Of a stretch of 59,450 nt of DNA, positions 27,229 to 36,901 are shown in pieces. The notes under the pieces are model-generated. The model saw only the letters and a list, made by a program, of their open reading frames with translations. It was not told where the DNA came from and searched no databases. The stretch spans positions 15,007-74,456 of the forward strand of contig NZ_JXCA02000003.1 of assembly GCF_000828085.3 (NCBI RefSeq), read 5' to 3'. Made by a program: the position numbers and the translations under genes. Position 1 is the first letter of the stretch; every line of letters starts with the position of its first letter. Source of the DNA: Scytonema tolypothrichoides VB-61278 (GTDB taxonomy: Bacteria > Cyanobacteriota > Cyanobacteriia > Cyanobacteriales > Nostocaceae).

Positions 27229-28001
27229 GCAATCAACTTCTTGCGTTTGAGTAGATCCACCACAATTGGATGCACGTCGTACCACAAATCATCATTTTCA
27301 TATTCTAGTACATACAATCCGTGCAGCAACGAGAGAAATTCCTGACTTTTGGCATCTGTTGGTGTGAGGTTTTCGTACGTCGTTGCTAATATGCTATACA
27401 AATTTTCACCCAAAGGACGAGCAAACTCATTGCCTAAATCTTTGATTGCTAACTGGAGGATTTCTTCATTAATTTTAATATCAGTTCGTTCTGGTTCCGA
27501 ACGAATCAGCAGCAAACATTGAGAACAACATTCTCTGGCGATTCGTACCAACTCCCGTACCACACCGCCACTTTTAAGAACAATTTCTCTGGCGATTTCT
27601 GGTTCAATTAATTCTTCTGGAATACGCTTTTTGAGAATTTCCAGAAACACACTTACCAATTTTTCCTTTGGAACTGCATCCGTTTTGTGAATCTCGTCTG
27701 GTTTAAAAAACTTACAAACTGCCATCAACAGAGGACGCGATACGATTGATTGTAGAATTGCAAGTAACTCATTGTTCCGAATTGCTGAAATAGGAATCGT
27801 AAACACTATCCGGAACTTTGGTAAAAATAAAGAGTTGATATTATTCTTGTAAATATCCTCAACCAAGCCTAAATCAAGCTTATCCAAGTCATCAATCACC
27901 ACCAAGACTTCTTTTCTCGTGTCAGCTTGAATGATGAGGGATTCCCAGTCAGAGACTGGGAACCAGGTAACGAGGTAAAAAAGGAGTCTTAGCCTGTTCA
28001 C
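27225..28001 (-). pseudogene. P-loop ATPase, N-terminus lost
   Basis: A 258-codon frame holding the C-terminal half of a bacterial ATPase: VLVVIDDLDKLDL is a Walker B motif, with FRIVFTIPIS (sensor-1 region) and SGGVVRELVRIARECC following. No Walker A is present. The first 20 residues (RLRLLFYLVTWFPVSDWES) are encoded by an intergenic repeat with a CCCAGTCTCTGACTGGG palindrome, and TGTTCACTG repeats lie just upstream. The true N-terminus has therefore been replaced. It overlaps the downstream TPR gene by four bases, so the pair was one operon. Confidence 0.7.
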
Positions 28002-28101
28002 TGTTCACTGATAACTGTTCACTGATTCAATGAGTTGTTAGACGCATGATAAACCTGAACAATGAAAGAAAGAACTAACAATTAACTCTTAACATCTACT
28101 T

Positions 28102-29616
28102 ATGACCTTCCGTGAAGAATTTAAACTGCTGCTACGCGCCCGCTACCCTCTGATTTACATCCCAACTTACGAAGAGGAACGAGTTGAAAGCGCTATCCGC
28201 GAAGAAGCTGGGAATCAGGGTAATCGTCCAGTGTATACTTGGGATTTTGTGGATGGTTACCAAGGTAATCCGAATGATGCTGGGTTTGGTCGGCGTAACC
28301 CTCTACAAGCTTTGGAATTGGTGGAAAAACTCCCAGCTTCTGCACCTGCAGTGTTTATTTTGCGAGATTACCATCGGTTTTTAGAAGATGTGGCGATCGC
28401 CCGCAAACTTCGCAACTTCGCCCGACTCCTGAAATCCCAGCCAAAAAATATCGTCTTACTATCCCCGAGAATTGCGATTCCTGACGACTTAACAGAAGTT
28501 CTCACAGTTCTGGAATTTCCTTTACCCGCAGCAGCCGAAATTAAAATAGAAGTGGAACGCTTGTTAGCTGCAACTGGTCATTCTCTTCCTAATAAAGTAT
28601 TAGATGATTTGGTGCGTTCTTGTCAAGGACTCTCGATGGAACGCATTCGTCGGGTTTTGGCAAGAGCGATCGCCACCCACGGAGAATTGCAACCAGAAGA
28701 TGTAGACTTGGTTTTGGAAGAAAAGCGCCAAACAATTCGTCAAACCCAAATCCTCGACTTTTACCCAGCTACTGAGCAAATTTCTGATATTGGCGGACTG
28801 GATAACCTCAAAGACTGGCTTTTGCGTCGGGGTGGCGCGTTTACCGAAAAAGCGCGACAGTATGGTTTACCCCATCCCCGTGGTTTAATGTTGGTGGGAA
28901 TTCAGGGAACTGGAAAATCATTAACAGCCAAAGCGATCGCCCACCACTGGCATTTACCTTTGTTGCGTCTAGATGTGGGCAGATTGTTTGGGGGTTTGGT
29001 GGGTGAATCGGAATCTCGCACCAGACAAATGATACAAGTTGCCGAAGCCCTTGCTCCTTGCGTTTTGTGGATAGATGAGATAGATAAAGCCTTTTCCGGA
29101 CTTGGTAGCAAAGGTGATGCGGGAACCACTAGTCGTGTTTTTGGTACATTTATTACCTGGTTAGCCGAGAAAACCTCACCCGTGTTTGTTGTTGCGACTG
29201 CGAACGATATCGAAGCATTACCACCAGAAATGTTACGAAAAGGACGATTGGATGAAATTTTCTTTGTTGGTTTACCCACCCAAGAAGAGAGAAAAGCAAT
29301 TTTTAATGTACACTTATCTCGACTACGCCCTCATAACTTGAAAGATTACGATATTGACAGATTAGCTTACGAGACACCTGATTTTTCTGGCGCAGAAATT
29401 GAGCAAACCTTGATTGAAGCGATGCACATCGGGTTTAGCCAAAATCGGGACTTTACCACCGATGATGTTTTAGAATCTGCCAGTCAGATCATACCACTAG
29501 CACGAACCGCCGTCGAACAAATTCAGAAATTGCAAGAATGGGCTGCTGGTGGTAGGGCGCGTTTGGCTTCTAAACATGGTCTTTTAAGCGATCGCATTCA
29601 ACGCCAGCTGCAATAA
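28102..29616 (+). CDS. ycf46: Ycf46-like AAA ATPase
   Basis: A 504-residue AAA protein of the Ycf46 type found in cyanobacteria and some plastids. The N-terminal half (MTFREEFKLLLRARYPLIYI, then PTYEEERVE) is family-specific. The AAA module has Walker A VGIQGTGKSLTAK, Walker B CVLWIDEIDKAFSG, sensor FVVATANDIEALPPE and arginine-finger region RKGRLDEIFFV. Work in Synechocystis links Ycf46 to carbon uptake or CO2 response, but its substrate is not established. It starts 100 bases from the decayed ATPase, on the opposite strand. Confidence 0.9.
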   Translation: MTFREEFKLLLRARYPLIYIPTYEEERVESAIREEAGNQGNRPVYTWDFVDGYQGNPNDAGFGRRNPLQALELVEKLPASAPAVFILRDYHRFLEDVAIARKLRNFARLLKSQPKNIVLLSPRIAIPDDLTEVLTVLEFPLPAAAEIKIEVERLLAATGHSLPNKVLDDLVRSCQGLSMERIRRVLARAIATHGELQPEDVDLVLEEKRQTIRQTQILDFYPATEQISDIGGLDNLKDWLLRRGGAFTEKARQYGLPHPRGLMLVGIQGTGKSLTAKAIAHHWHLPLLRLDVGRLFGGLVGESESRTRQMIQVAEALAPCVLWIDEIDKAFSGLGSKGDAGTTSRVFGTFITWLAEKTSPVFVVATANDIEALPPEMLRKGRLDEIFFVGLPTQEERKAIFNVHLSRLRPHNLKDYDIDRLAYETPDFSGAEIEQTLIEAMHIGFSQNRDFTTDDVLESASQIIPLARTAVEQIQKLQEWAAGGRARLASKHGLLSDRIQRQLQ

Positions 29617-29690
29617 TGAGCTGGTAATTATGAATTATGAACCAATACGATTGGTGATAAGACCAAAGCCGTGATCAAGACGGCAATAAT

Positions 29691-29718
29691 GTAGAGATGT
29701 AGCATGCTACGTCTCTAC
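29691..29718. repeat. Dispersed hairpin, copy 1
   Basis: GTAGAGATGTAG (29691-29702) and CTACGTCTCTAC (29707-29718) with a CATG loop and one G.T mismatch. A second copy is at 51215-51244. Flanked by AATTATGAATT-type direct repeats. Confidence 0.7.
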
Positions 29719-29804
29719 TACACATAACTGAACCGTATTGAACAATGAAAATTTTCATAATTCATAATTTATAATTCATAAATTTGTAGTGTGAGGTTGT
29801 CACT

Positions 29805-30350
29805 GTGGTTTTTGTCAATATACTGAAATATACGCTTGGGATTTTATTGGCGGTCGCTATTTTAGCTGGCGGCGGATTTGCGACTGCTTTGTATATCATG
29901 AATCGAACTGCGATACTCCCCGCCAAACCCATTTTTGCCAATGATAGTCCTTCAGTCAGAGGAGAAGATCCAAAAGTAACTGCTGCTAAAGCAGCCAAAG
30001 CAACCTCTGCAATTCAGGCTAAAGCTAAAGCCTCAGCCAAACCAACCCCCAAACCAACACCATCTGCAAAATCATTACCACCAGGAGCTTACCATGCGCG
30101 TGTTACTTGGAAGCAAGGCTTAATTTTGCGAGGAGAACCAAACCTGGATGCTGAACGTATTGGTGGGGTTGGGTTTAATTCCAAAGTTATCGTTTTAGAA
30201 GAAAGTCAAGACCAAGTCTGGCAAAAAATTCGGTTGGAAGGTGATGAACAAGAAGGTGGCAAACAAGAAGGTTGGGTAAAAGCAGGTAACACTCAAAAAG
30301 TTGACGAAAACGATTCGCAGCAGACAGAACAAAAAAAGGAAGATCAATAA
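29805..30350 (+). CDS. SH3 domain protein, membrane-anchored
   Basis: A 181-residue protein. An N-terminal membrane segment (about 8-27, ILLAVAILAGGGFATALYIM) is followed by an Ala/Lys/Pro-rich linker (KAAKATSAIQAKAKASAKPT, PKPTPSAK) and a bacterial SH3 domain (about 98-165: VTWKQGLILRGEPNLDAERI, then KQEGWVKAG). The tail is charged (QQTEQKKEDQ). Such proteins often bind cell wall or act at the envelope. The GTG start at 29805 gives the full membrane anchor. It lies 188 bases after ycf46, probably a separate unit because repeats intervene. Confidence 0.75.
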   Translation: MVFVNILKYTLGILLAVAILAGGGFATALYIMNRTAILPAKPIFANDSPSVRGEDPKVTAAKAAKATSAIQAKAKASAKPTPKPTPSAKSLPPGAYHARVTWKQGLILRGEPNLDAERIGGVGFNSKVIVLEESQDQVWQKIRLEGDEQEGGKQEGWVKAGNTQKVDENDSQQTEQKKEDQ

Positions 30351-30924
30351 AAGTTTACAAAAACAAACAAAAAATAACACCACTCGTTAGAGATCAAACG
30401 TATCCGGAAAGTCTTTAAATCTACGTAAAATTTTCAAAAAAAGTATCACTTGAAACCTAGCGAGTGGAGCAGATATGGCGAAAAATTGTTGGCGAATTCA
30501 TCATGAGCGAGATTGATTCAACTTTTTTGGCAACGCGGACAGCCTGCACCTCGTTCTGTACCAGTGGTAGCATTTCAGCATCCTTTTGATAAGCAGGCTT
30601 GACAGATTTACGCTGGTATCTGGAAGTATCTGCGTTTTCCCTGATTAAGAGGGAACAGGGAACTCTTAACAGGGAACAGGGAAATGTCCTAACTCACATC
30701 TTGCACCAAGAAAAATTGATGGTATTTCGTTACTCAGTGTTAGACCAGAAAGTCTTATTGAGCGAGAAAAACCAATAAAAAATATGTAGCTTTATAATGC
30801 ATCTTTTTAGCTTCTACGGATTTCTACGGTTAGGTGCAAGATATGAGCCTCTAACTAGCGGCGTACTCCGCTAGTGATATATGGAAGAAACACAGGAAAG
30901 AGGAAAATTTAATAGCTTGAGACT
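30351..30924. other. Gene-free stretch with repeats upstream of IS110
   Basis: No intact gene was recognised. A possible remnant frame near 30521-30590 (FWQRGQPAPRSVPVVAFQHP) is too short to identify. Tandem GGGAACAGGGAA repeats lie at about 30650-30685. An inverted pair spans 30693-30847, and a perfect 8-base-arm hairpin ACTAGCGG/CCGCTAGT lies at 30854-30875, possibly near the left end of the IS110 element. Confidence 0.45.
30693..30847. repeat. 155-bp segment bounded by inverted repeats
   Basis: CTCACATCTTGCACC (30693-30707) is inverted at 30833-30847 (GGTGCAAGATATGAG) with one mismatch. The enclosed sequence has no gene. It could be a miniature element; no target duplication was evident. 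Confidence 0.4.
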
Positions 30925-31100
30925 ATAATTAACGGTTACCCTAACAGTTAAAACCGTCTTTACAGTGGTGCTAACTACGCCCGTATATGAGCCTGGTTCT
31001 GAGTGGTATTGGTGAATTTATTGGTGAAGTAAGAGTTGGACTGTTACTATCCCGGTTAGGAGATTAGATTTGGACACTACACTCAGGTTAGGGTACATAA
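30925..31100 (+). ncRNA. Candidate IS110 bridge RNA region
   Basis: IS110-family transposases are known to use a structured bridge RNA encoded in a non-coding end, upstream of the gene in the IS110 group. Here the 200 bases before the transposase contain a stem ACGGTT/AACCGT (about 30930-30955), a tandem TATTGGTGAA (near 31008 and 31020), and potential pairing around CCTGGTTCTGAG and CCCGGTTAGGAG. No protein frame crosses it. The boundaries and guide loops are inferred only from position and structure; no homologous RNA could be compared here. Confidence 0.35.
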
Positions 31101-31139
31101 TTACTGTAAAAAAGCGCGATTGCCATGACGGAGGTTCTC

Positions 31140-32525
31140 ATGAGCAAAAAAGAATCGCCTCAAGAGTCACTAAATTCTAATTTACCACTCATTAACCCCA
31201 ATGCAGCAGGTATAGATATTGGTGCAGACAGACATTGGGTAAGCGTTCCTGTCAATAGAGATCAAGACCCAGTACGTAGTTTTGGCTGTTTTACTGCTGA
31301 GTTATATGCAATGGCAGACTGGTTAAAGCAATGCCATATTGAAACTGTGGCAATGGAATCAACAGGAGTTTACTGGATACCAGTCTTCCAAATTTTGGAA
31401 AGTAGGGGGTTTGAAGTTAAACTCGTTAATGCCCATTATGTGAAAACCGTTCCTGGTCGGAAAACTGACGTACTGGATTGTCAGTGGCTGCAACAGTTGC
31501 ACACTTACGGGTTGTTGGCAGGATCATTTCGTCCTGATGACCAAATTTGCGCTCTCCGCAGCTACATTCGGCAACGCGACAATTTGATCAAAAGTGCTTG
31601 TATTCACGTTCAACGGATGCAAAAAGCCTTAACTGAAATGAATGTACAATTACATCGCGTAATTAGTGACATTACAGGTACTACGGGTATGGCAATTATC
31701 CATGCCATTGTTTCTGGCGAGCGCAACCCTACTAAGTTAGCCGCACTCAAAGATCAACATATTAAAGCAAGTTGCACGAATATTGCCGCCGCTTTGACTG
31801 GGGACTATCGAAGCGAACTCGTTTTTGTGTTGTCACAAGAACTCGCACTCTATAAATTTTACCAGGCACAAATTACTGAATGCGACGCTCAAATTGAGCA
31901 GTGCCTAGCTCGATTCCCAGATAAAATCGATGTTAAAAGCAACCCTCTTGGTAAACCAAAACGTCGAGGAAAAAAGCAACCAGGAAACGCCCCCCAATTT
32001 GATTTACGCACTCACTTGTACCGTATTACTGGCGTAGACTTCACTCAAATTAATGGTTTTGGTGCTCTAACTGTGTTAATTATATTGTCTGAAGTCGGGT
32101 TAGATCCATCCCGTTTTCCCACAGTTAAACATTTCGTTTCTTGGTTGGGGTTATGTCCTGGTAGTCGCATCACTGGAGGAAAAGTCAAAAGCTCCAAAAC
32201 CCGTCCTGTTATCAATCGGGCTGCCAATGCTTTCCGTATGGCAGCACAAACCCTTTGTCGCAGTAATTCTGCATTGGGAGGATTTTACAGACGGATGCAG
32301 TCCCGTATGGGAGCACCAAAGGCAATAACTGCCGCCGCCCACAAACTCGCACGTATTTTCTACCGTCTTTGGACATCAGGAGCTGCTTATGCAGACCCTG
32401 GTATTGATGCTTATGAGCAAAACTACCATGAACGCATGGTGAACAACTTAAAGAAAAAAGCTCATGCTTTAGGCTTTGATCTAATTCCCCAGCCTACTCT
32501 TGGTGAGGAACAGTACGCTTTGTGA
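31140..32525 (+). CDS. IS110 family transposase (DEDD recombinase)
   Basis: A 461-residue transposase, apparently intact. The RuvC-like DEDD domain starts at NAAGIDIGADRHWVSVP and includes VAMESTGVYWIPV and GRKTDVLDCQWLQQL; the C-terminal Transposase_20 domain has ITGVDFTQINGFGALTVL and LGLCPGSRITGGKVKSS, with the serine nucleophile region. The start is set at 31140 (MSKKESPQ) because GGAGG lies eight bases before it; an in-frame ATG at 31125 is less likely. Element ends were not located with confidence; IS110 members lack conventional inverted repeats. Being intact, it may be recently active. Confidence 0.92.
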   Translation: MSKKESPQESLNSNLPLINPNAAGIDIGADRHWVSVPVNRDQDPVRSFGCFTAELYAMADWLKQCHIETVAMESTGVYWIPVFQILESRGFEVKLVNAHYVKTVPGRKTDVLDCQWLQQLHTYGLLAGSFRPDDQICALRSYIRQRDNLIKSACIHVQRMQKALTEMNVQLHRVISDITGTTGMAIIHAIVSGERNPTKLAALKDQHIKASCTNIAAALTGDYRSELVFVLSQELALYKFYQAQITECDAQIEQCLARFPDKIDVKSNPLGKPKRRGKKQPGNAPQFDLRTHLYRITGVDFTQINGFGALTVLIILSEVGLDPSRFPTVKHFVSWLGLCPGSRITGGKVKSSKTRPVINRAANAFRMAAQTLCRSNSALGGFYRRMQSRMGAPKAITAAAHKLARIFYRLWTSGAAYADPGIDAYEQNYHERMVNNLKKKAHALGFDLIPQPTLGEEQYAL

Positions 32526-33159
32526 ATGCATCTTTGATTCATCTAACTTACTAATATACTTGGCACTGCCGATCCAACCACGGATTAATGGCTTGCCACT
32601 TTACAATCATTACAGCACTCAGATGCCACGCTATTTGTTGAGAATCAAGCGTGATTATTGGCATACCAATCCTAGTCACTTTCAAGCATGAAGTTCCTAC
32701 CAACTCTACTGCGATGGGATGTGTTTCTTAGGAGCTAACAATTGTGGCGACTGTTATATATTGCCAAAATCGGACTCAATATTTTTGCGAATATACTGAA
32801 GCACAGAAGAACTAAGGCAATACGGAACCTTAGCGGGCTTTAGGCTTGGCATCAAAAAAATTCCCCCACCAGAATTGGCAAGGGATAACGTGCATCTTTT
32901 TGCTTCTATTAATTAGGAGCTGACAACATTAACTTATGCAGTTGTGTTGTGCGGAGGGGATGGAGGGCGATCGCTGCTAGTTGTTTGGGTAGTCAAAGTG
33001 CGGGTGATATCAAGTCCGCTTGTTTACTTATCTATCCGCAAAACCTCACCACGCCAGATGCTACAACGGAGGGAACCTCCGCAACGCACTGGCTCCCCAT
33101 CCCCTCTCCTTATTAAGGAGAGGGGTGAGGTGATACGCATAAATGTAGACGAAACAAAT
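32526..33159. other. Gap with transposon-like debris and palindromes
   Basis: No gene was identified. Short open scraps are present (MPRYLLRIKRDYWHTNPSHF at 32622, and LAGFRLGIKKIPPPELARDN at about 32830-32890), possibly transposase debris but not assignable. TGCATCTTTTTGCTTCTA at 32890 repeats, with one extra base, a sequence at 30798 on the other side of the IS110 gene. Palindromes include CGGAGGGAACCTCCG (33067-33081) and the long hairpin at 33101-33125. The right end of the IS110 element should lie in the first part. Confidence 0.45.
33101..33125. repeat. Perfect hairpin downstream of carotenoid oxygenase
   Basis: CCCCTCTCCTTA (33101-33112), one base, then its exact complement (33114-33125). 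It lies 35 bases beyond the stop of the minus-strand carotenoid oxygenase, where it could help end transcription, although no T run follows on that strand. The form is frequent in cyanobacterial intergenic DNA. Confidence 0.65.
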
Positions 33160-34557
33160 CTACACAGAAGCCCTCAACTGTTCCTCAGAAACCCAAGCAC
33201 CGTGGAACCCATAAGGTACACGCTGAGGAATAATTACTCGTGCTATGGGTTCACCTGTCATATCCTGCGCATTAACTATCACGAGTTCAGAAGCATCTTC
33301 TGCAGTGTCGTGAACAAAAGTCATAAGCCAACCATCATCCTCTGCTTTTGGATTAGGACGTGGTGCAAAGACAGGTTCACCACCATAACGTCCTTTTCCA
33401 AATTCGTGGGTTTGCGATTGCCCAGTGTTGAAGTCATACTTAATAATACCCTCAAACAATGGCACGGGACTTTTCGCCATTTTCGCAGTGTATCCGTATC
33501 GTGTTTTTTGTCCCAACAAATTCTCATTGACACGGGGAAATTCTGAGGGGACATCATCTAGCATTTCCTCACTCACCTTGCCCGTACTCAGATTAAACCG
33601 CCACCGATACAAACGGGGGATATCTGCTTCCAGATCAGGTTGTGAGTCTTTTGAACCCAATACATTCGTAGAATTCATGCGACAAGCAATCAACACCACC
33701 TCGTCACCTTCCTCGTAAGCATTGAGAGTGTGGAAGATGTAGCAAGCGGGACTCTCAAACCAGCGAATATTACTGTTATTGCCATAACGCGGAACAATAC
33801 CAAAGCGACTGGGTTTGTCGCGATCAAATCCTGTTATAGGTTCGCCCAGTTTTTTCTTGTCTATATTGAAAGTCAGCGGCAAATCCATGAAAATTGTGTA
33901 GTCTTCAGTAATGGCAAAATCATGCATCATCACTGCTGCTGGTATGTCAATAGCTTCTGTCTGCAAAAGTTCGCCTTGTGATGAAACCACGCTGTATTGC
34001 AGATACGGTGGTGTGAAGCCGTAACCAAAAAACATCATCTCACCCGTGACTGGATCTACCTTGGGATGAGCAGTCATTGCTGAAACAAGGTTGCCATTGT
34101 ATGTATACTCACCAACAGTGTTTAACTCAGGAACCTTGATAGCGTGAGGTGCACCTCCTTCCCACAACGCCAAAAGTTGACCTGCGTGCCACACAAGAGC
34201 AGTGTTAGCTGTATTCTTGCTTTGTTTGTGGGGCTTGTCTTTTGGTGGTGGTTCTACTAACCCAGTCCACAGAGATTTACGTGCTTCATTCTCAATTTTC
34301 CATCCTTTTGTCCGCACATAGCGGTTGCGATAGGCAGCTTTACCGTCGCTAATTCGCACTCCATGCAACATTCCATCGCCATCAAACCAATGATACTGTC
34401 CTATGGGTGTCCATTGGGGATTCGGACCATTGCGCAGAAATATTCCTGATAAGTCGGGAGGAAGTTCACCTATGACTTGCAGGGTGTTAGTAGAGGTTTC
34501 TTGATGCACTGGCGCAAAGTTACCATCAAGAAAAGGGTTGACTTGTGTTGTTCTCAT
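33160..34557 (-). CDS. Carotenoid oxygenase (RPE65/CCD family)
   Basis: A 465-residue non-heme iron dioxygenase of the carotenoid-cleavage family, splitting carotenoids or apocarotenoids to aldehydes such as retinal. The four iron-binding histidines appear in AMTAHPKVD, MMHDFAITEDY, YIFHTLNAYEEG and the C-terminal GFHGAW. GELPPDLSGIFLRNGPNPQW near the N-terminus is diagnostic. Length is typical of bacterial enzymes. Whether it prefers apocarotenals (ACO type) or full-length carotenoids cannot be decided. No other carotenoid gene is adjacent. Confidence 0.92.
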   Translation of the reverse strand: MRTTQVNPFLDGNFAPVHQETSTNTLQVIGELPPDLSGIFLRNGPNPQWTPIGQYHWFDGDGMLHGVRISDGKAAYRNRYVRTKGWKIENEARKSLWTGLVEPPPKDKPHKQSKNTANTALVWHAGQLLALWEGGAPHAIKVPELNTVGEYTYNGNLVSAMTAHPKVDPVTGEMMFFGYGFTPPYLQYSVVSSQGELLQTEAIDIPAAVMMHDFAITEDYTIFMDLPLTFNIDKKKLGEPITGFDRDKPSRFGIVPRYGNNSNIRWFESPACYIFHTLNAYEEGDEVVLIACRMNSTNVLGSKDSQPDLEADIPRLYRWRFNLSTGKVSEEMLDDVPSEFPRVNENLLGQKTRYGYTAKMAKSPVPLFEGIIKYDFNTGQSQTHEFGKGRYGGEPVFAPRPNPKAEDDGWLMTFVHDTAEDASELVIVNAQDMTGEPIARVIIPQRVPYGFHGAWVSEEQLRASV

Positions 34558-34729
34558 GATTCGTGTCTCAAACCCAAATCAATATGCTATCGGTACTTCG
34601 CTATATTAGCCATAGCCCCACCAACTGCGTTCAACGCATAGTGAGGAATTCAAAATTCAAAATTCAAAAAAATTCATTCCCTCAAGGGGTTGACTCTTGA
34701 CCAATGATTAATCTACTATACCGACTGCT

Positions 34730-35368
34730 ATGAGTTTAACTCTTTATTTCCTCCGTCACGGACAGACAGAATGCAGCCGAAATAATTTTTTCTGTGGTTC
34801 GGTAGATCCAGAACTAAGCACAGACGGCTTGGATATGGCAAAAGCTTTTGCGACTGCATACAGTTCTACCCCTTGGACAGCAATTTTTTGCTCTCCTATG
34901 GGACGAACCATAGCGACGGCGAAACCTTTGTGTGATGCAATCGGGATGCAACCAGAATTGCGGGATGGTTTAAAAGAAATCAACTATGGTAAGTGGGAAG
35001 GCAAAACGCCAGAGATAGTGAATTTGGAATTTCATGACGATTATATTCGCTGGTTAGCAGATCCGGCTTGGTATGCACCTACTGGGGGGGAGATGGCGAT
35101 CGCCATTGCATCCCGTGCTACCCAGGTTATTGAAGAAATTAAGCATCGTTACACTAGTGGCAATGTCTTAATTGTTTCGCACAAAGCAACGATCAGAATT
35201 ATGCTGTGCAGTTTGTTGGGAATTGATGTCGGGCGCTTTCGCTATCGTTTGGGATGCCCTGTAGGTTCAGTAAGTATTGTAGAATTTGGTTCACATGGTC
35301 CTTTACTTAAAGCATTAGCTGACCGTACTCATATGGGTGAGGAGTTACGGAATTTACCAGGAACTTAA
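34730..35368 (+). CDS. Histidine phosphatase family protein
   Basis: A 212-residue phosphoglycerate-mutase-like phosphatase. The phosphohistidine motif LRHGQTE is at residues 8-14; FCSPMGRTIATAK carries the conserved Arg; LKEINYGKWEGK contains the conserved Glu; IVSHKATIRIM carries the second His. Substrate not predictable: relatives dephosphorylate sugars, nucleotides and cobalamin precursors. AATTCAAA repeats (34645-34670) lie upstream. The aspartoacylase-like gene follows on the same strand, 125 bases on. Confidence 0.85.
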   Translation: MSLTLYFLRHGQTECSRNNFFCGSVDPELSTDGLDMAKAFATAYSSTPWTAIFCSPMGRTIATAKPLCDAIGMQPELRDGLKEINYGKWEGKTPEIVNLEFHDDYIRWLADPAWYAPTGGEMAIAIASRATQVIEEIKHRYTSGNVLIVSHKATIRIMLCSLLGIDVGRFRYRLGCPVGSVSIVEFGSHGPLLKALADRTHMGEELRNLPGT

Positions 35369-35493
35369 CAGTTATCAGTTATCAGTTTTCTTTGTGTGCT
35401 TACTGATAACTAATGACTAATTTAACGTTATTGGCAGGCATCTTGCCTGTCCCATAACATAAAGATTAATATCATTTTAATTTTGAATGACTT

Positions 35494-36633
35494 ATGCTTC
35501 CTGTTGTATCTACCATTCCTCTGCGTCACATGGCTTCAGGTGATATCTTATCTTTGCAAGTCTACAAATTCATTGGCGCTAACCCAGGCAAAAAAGTTTA
35601 CATTCAATCTAATTTACATGGTGCGGAAATCGCTGGTAACGCTGTTATTCACCAATTAATTGAATTTTTACAGACGGTAAATGATACAGATTTATACGGT
35701 GAAATTTGGTTAGTTCCTGTTTGTAACCCAATGTCAGTCAATCAGCGATCGCACATTTTTTCCTCAGGACGATTCTGTAGTTATGAAGGAAAAGATTGGA
35801 ACCGTATATTTTGGGACTACGAAAAACATGCTGATGATTTATTGGAATTTGCTAAATCTCAAATCAATTTTGAACCAGAGGTGGTAAAAAAAAACTATCT
35901 GGCTAAAATTCAGCAAAGTTTTGCCAAAATTTTAGAAAAAATTAATTCTTCCAGTGGAGTTCCTTACACTGAACGCTTTAGCTACAGACTACAATCTATG
36001 AGTTTAGATGCAGATTATTTGATTGATTTACACAGTCACACTAATCAAGCATTAAACTACCTTTATCTCTTCCGTAACAGAGAAGAAAGTGCAAAATATT
36101 TCTTACTTCCATTTGGAATTCAATTTGTTGAATTTGATAAATGTGAGGAAGATGCTTTTGATAAAACCTTTATCCAACCTTGGTTAGCTTTGGAAGACTA
36201 TTTCAAACAGCTTGGTAGAGAAATTCGCTTTGATATAGAGGCTTGGACACTCGAACTTGGTACAGGAATGCAAATGAACCCAGATTCAGTAGAGAAAGGT
36301 CTTCGAGGTGTGAAAAACTATTTAGCATATAAAGGGGTTTTGCGAATATCTGGCTTTCCTCTCAAGGAAAGCGAATCTCATAACATGAGTTTGAAATCAA
36401 GAACTCAAATGAAAAGATATTATGCTCCAACAGGTGGAATGATTCAATCAAGAGTGGAATTGGGAAGTTCTGTCAAAGCTGGAGAACGAATTTATCAAAT
36501 TTTGAGTTTTCATAAAGACGGTACATTACCAACTGTGATTGATGTGAGTGCAGAACAAGATGGATTCGTTTTCGATATCTCAAGCAATCAGGCAGTTAAC
36601 GAAGGCGAGTTTGTGCTTGGAATGATTGAATAG
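35494..36633 (+). CDS. Succinylglutamate desuccinylase/aspartoacylase family protein
   Basis: A 379-residue M14-like zinc deacylase or carboxypeptidase. The zinc-binding NLHGAEIAGN (HxxE) is at about residues 46-55 and the third ligand in LIDLHSHTN. A C-terminal beta-rich region (GGMIQSRVELGSSVKAGERI, then NEGEFVLGM) resembles a biotinyl-lipoyl-like lobe seen in this family. The substrate is unknown; N-acyl amino acids are usual. The gap from the phosphatase contains GTTATCA/TGATAAC repeats. Confidence 0.82.
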   Translation: MLPVVSTIPLRHMASGDILSLQVYKFIGANPGKKVYIQSNLHGAEIAGNAVIHQLIEFLQTVNDTDLYGEIWLVPVCNPMSVNQRSHIFSSGRFCSYEGKDWNRIFWDYEKHADDLLEFAKSQINFEPEVVKKNYLAKIQQSFAKILEKINSSSGVPYTERFSYRLQSMSLDADYLIDLHSHTNQALNYLYLFRNREESAKYFLLPFGIQFVEFDKCEEDAFDKTFIQPWLALEDYFKQLGREIRFDIEAWTLELGTGMQMNPDSVEKGLRGVKNYLAYKGVLRISGFPLKESESHNMSLKSRTQMKRYYAPTGGMIQSRVELGSSVKAGERIYQILSFHKDGTLPTVIDVSAEQDGFVFDISSNQAVNEGEFVLGMIE

Positions 36634-36901
36634 TGTCTTGTTACTTTAATTTTCCTTTAGAATGAGTCATTCTGTTTGAAAAAGCTCATTGAAAAAGTGG
36701 GCAGTGATAGATAAGTCAATTAAAATAAGATTAAGTAAATATAGCGGTTATCGTTGAAATCAGATATACAACTGTATGCAGAGAAGTTAAATTTAACATC
36801 TGTACTGTACGTAACGATTATCAGCTATAGTATAAATTCACTCGTAGTTTTCTGTTTGATTTGTATTTGTACAAAAAGTTACGTTATCCGAAATCTAAAA
36901 T

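Noticed and set aside
32800-32900. Direct repeat TGCATCTTTTT(A)GCTTCTA at 30798 and 32890 as IS110 ends
   Set aside because: The implied 2.1-kb element is long for the family and the repeat is imperfect, so it is reported only as a repeat.
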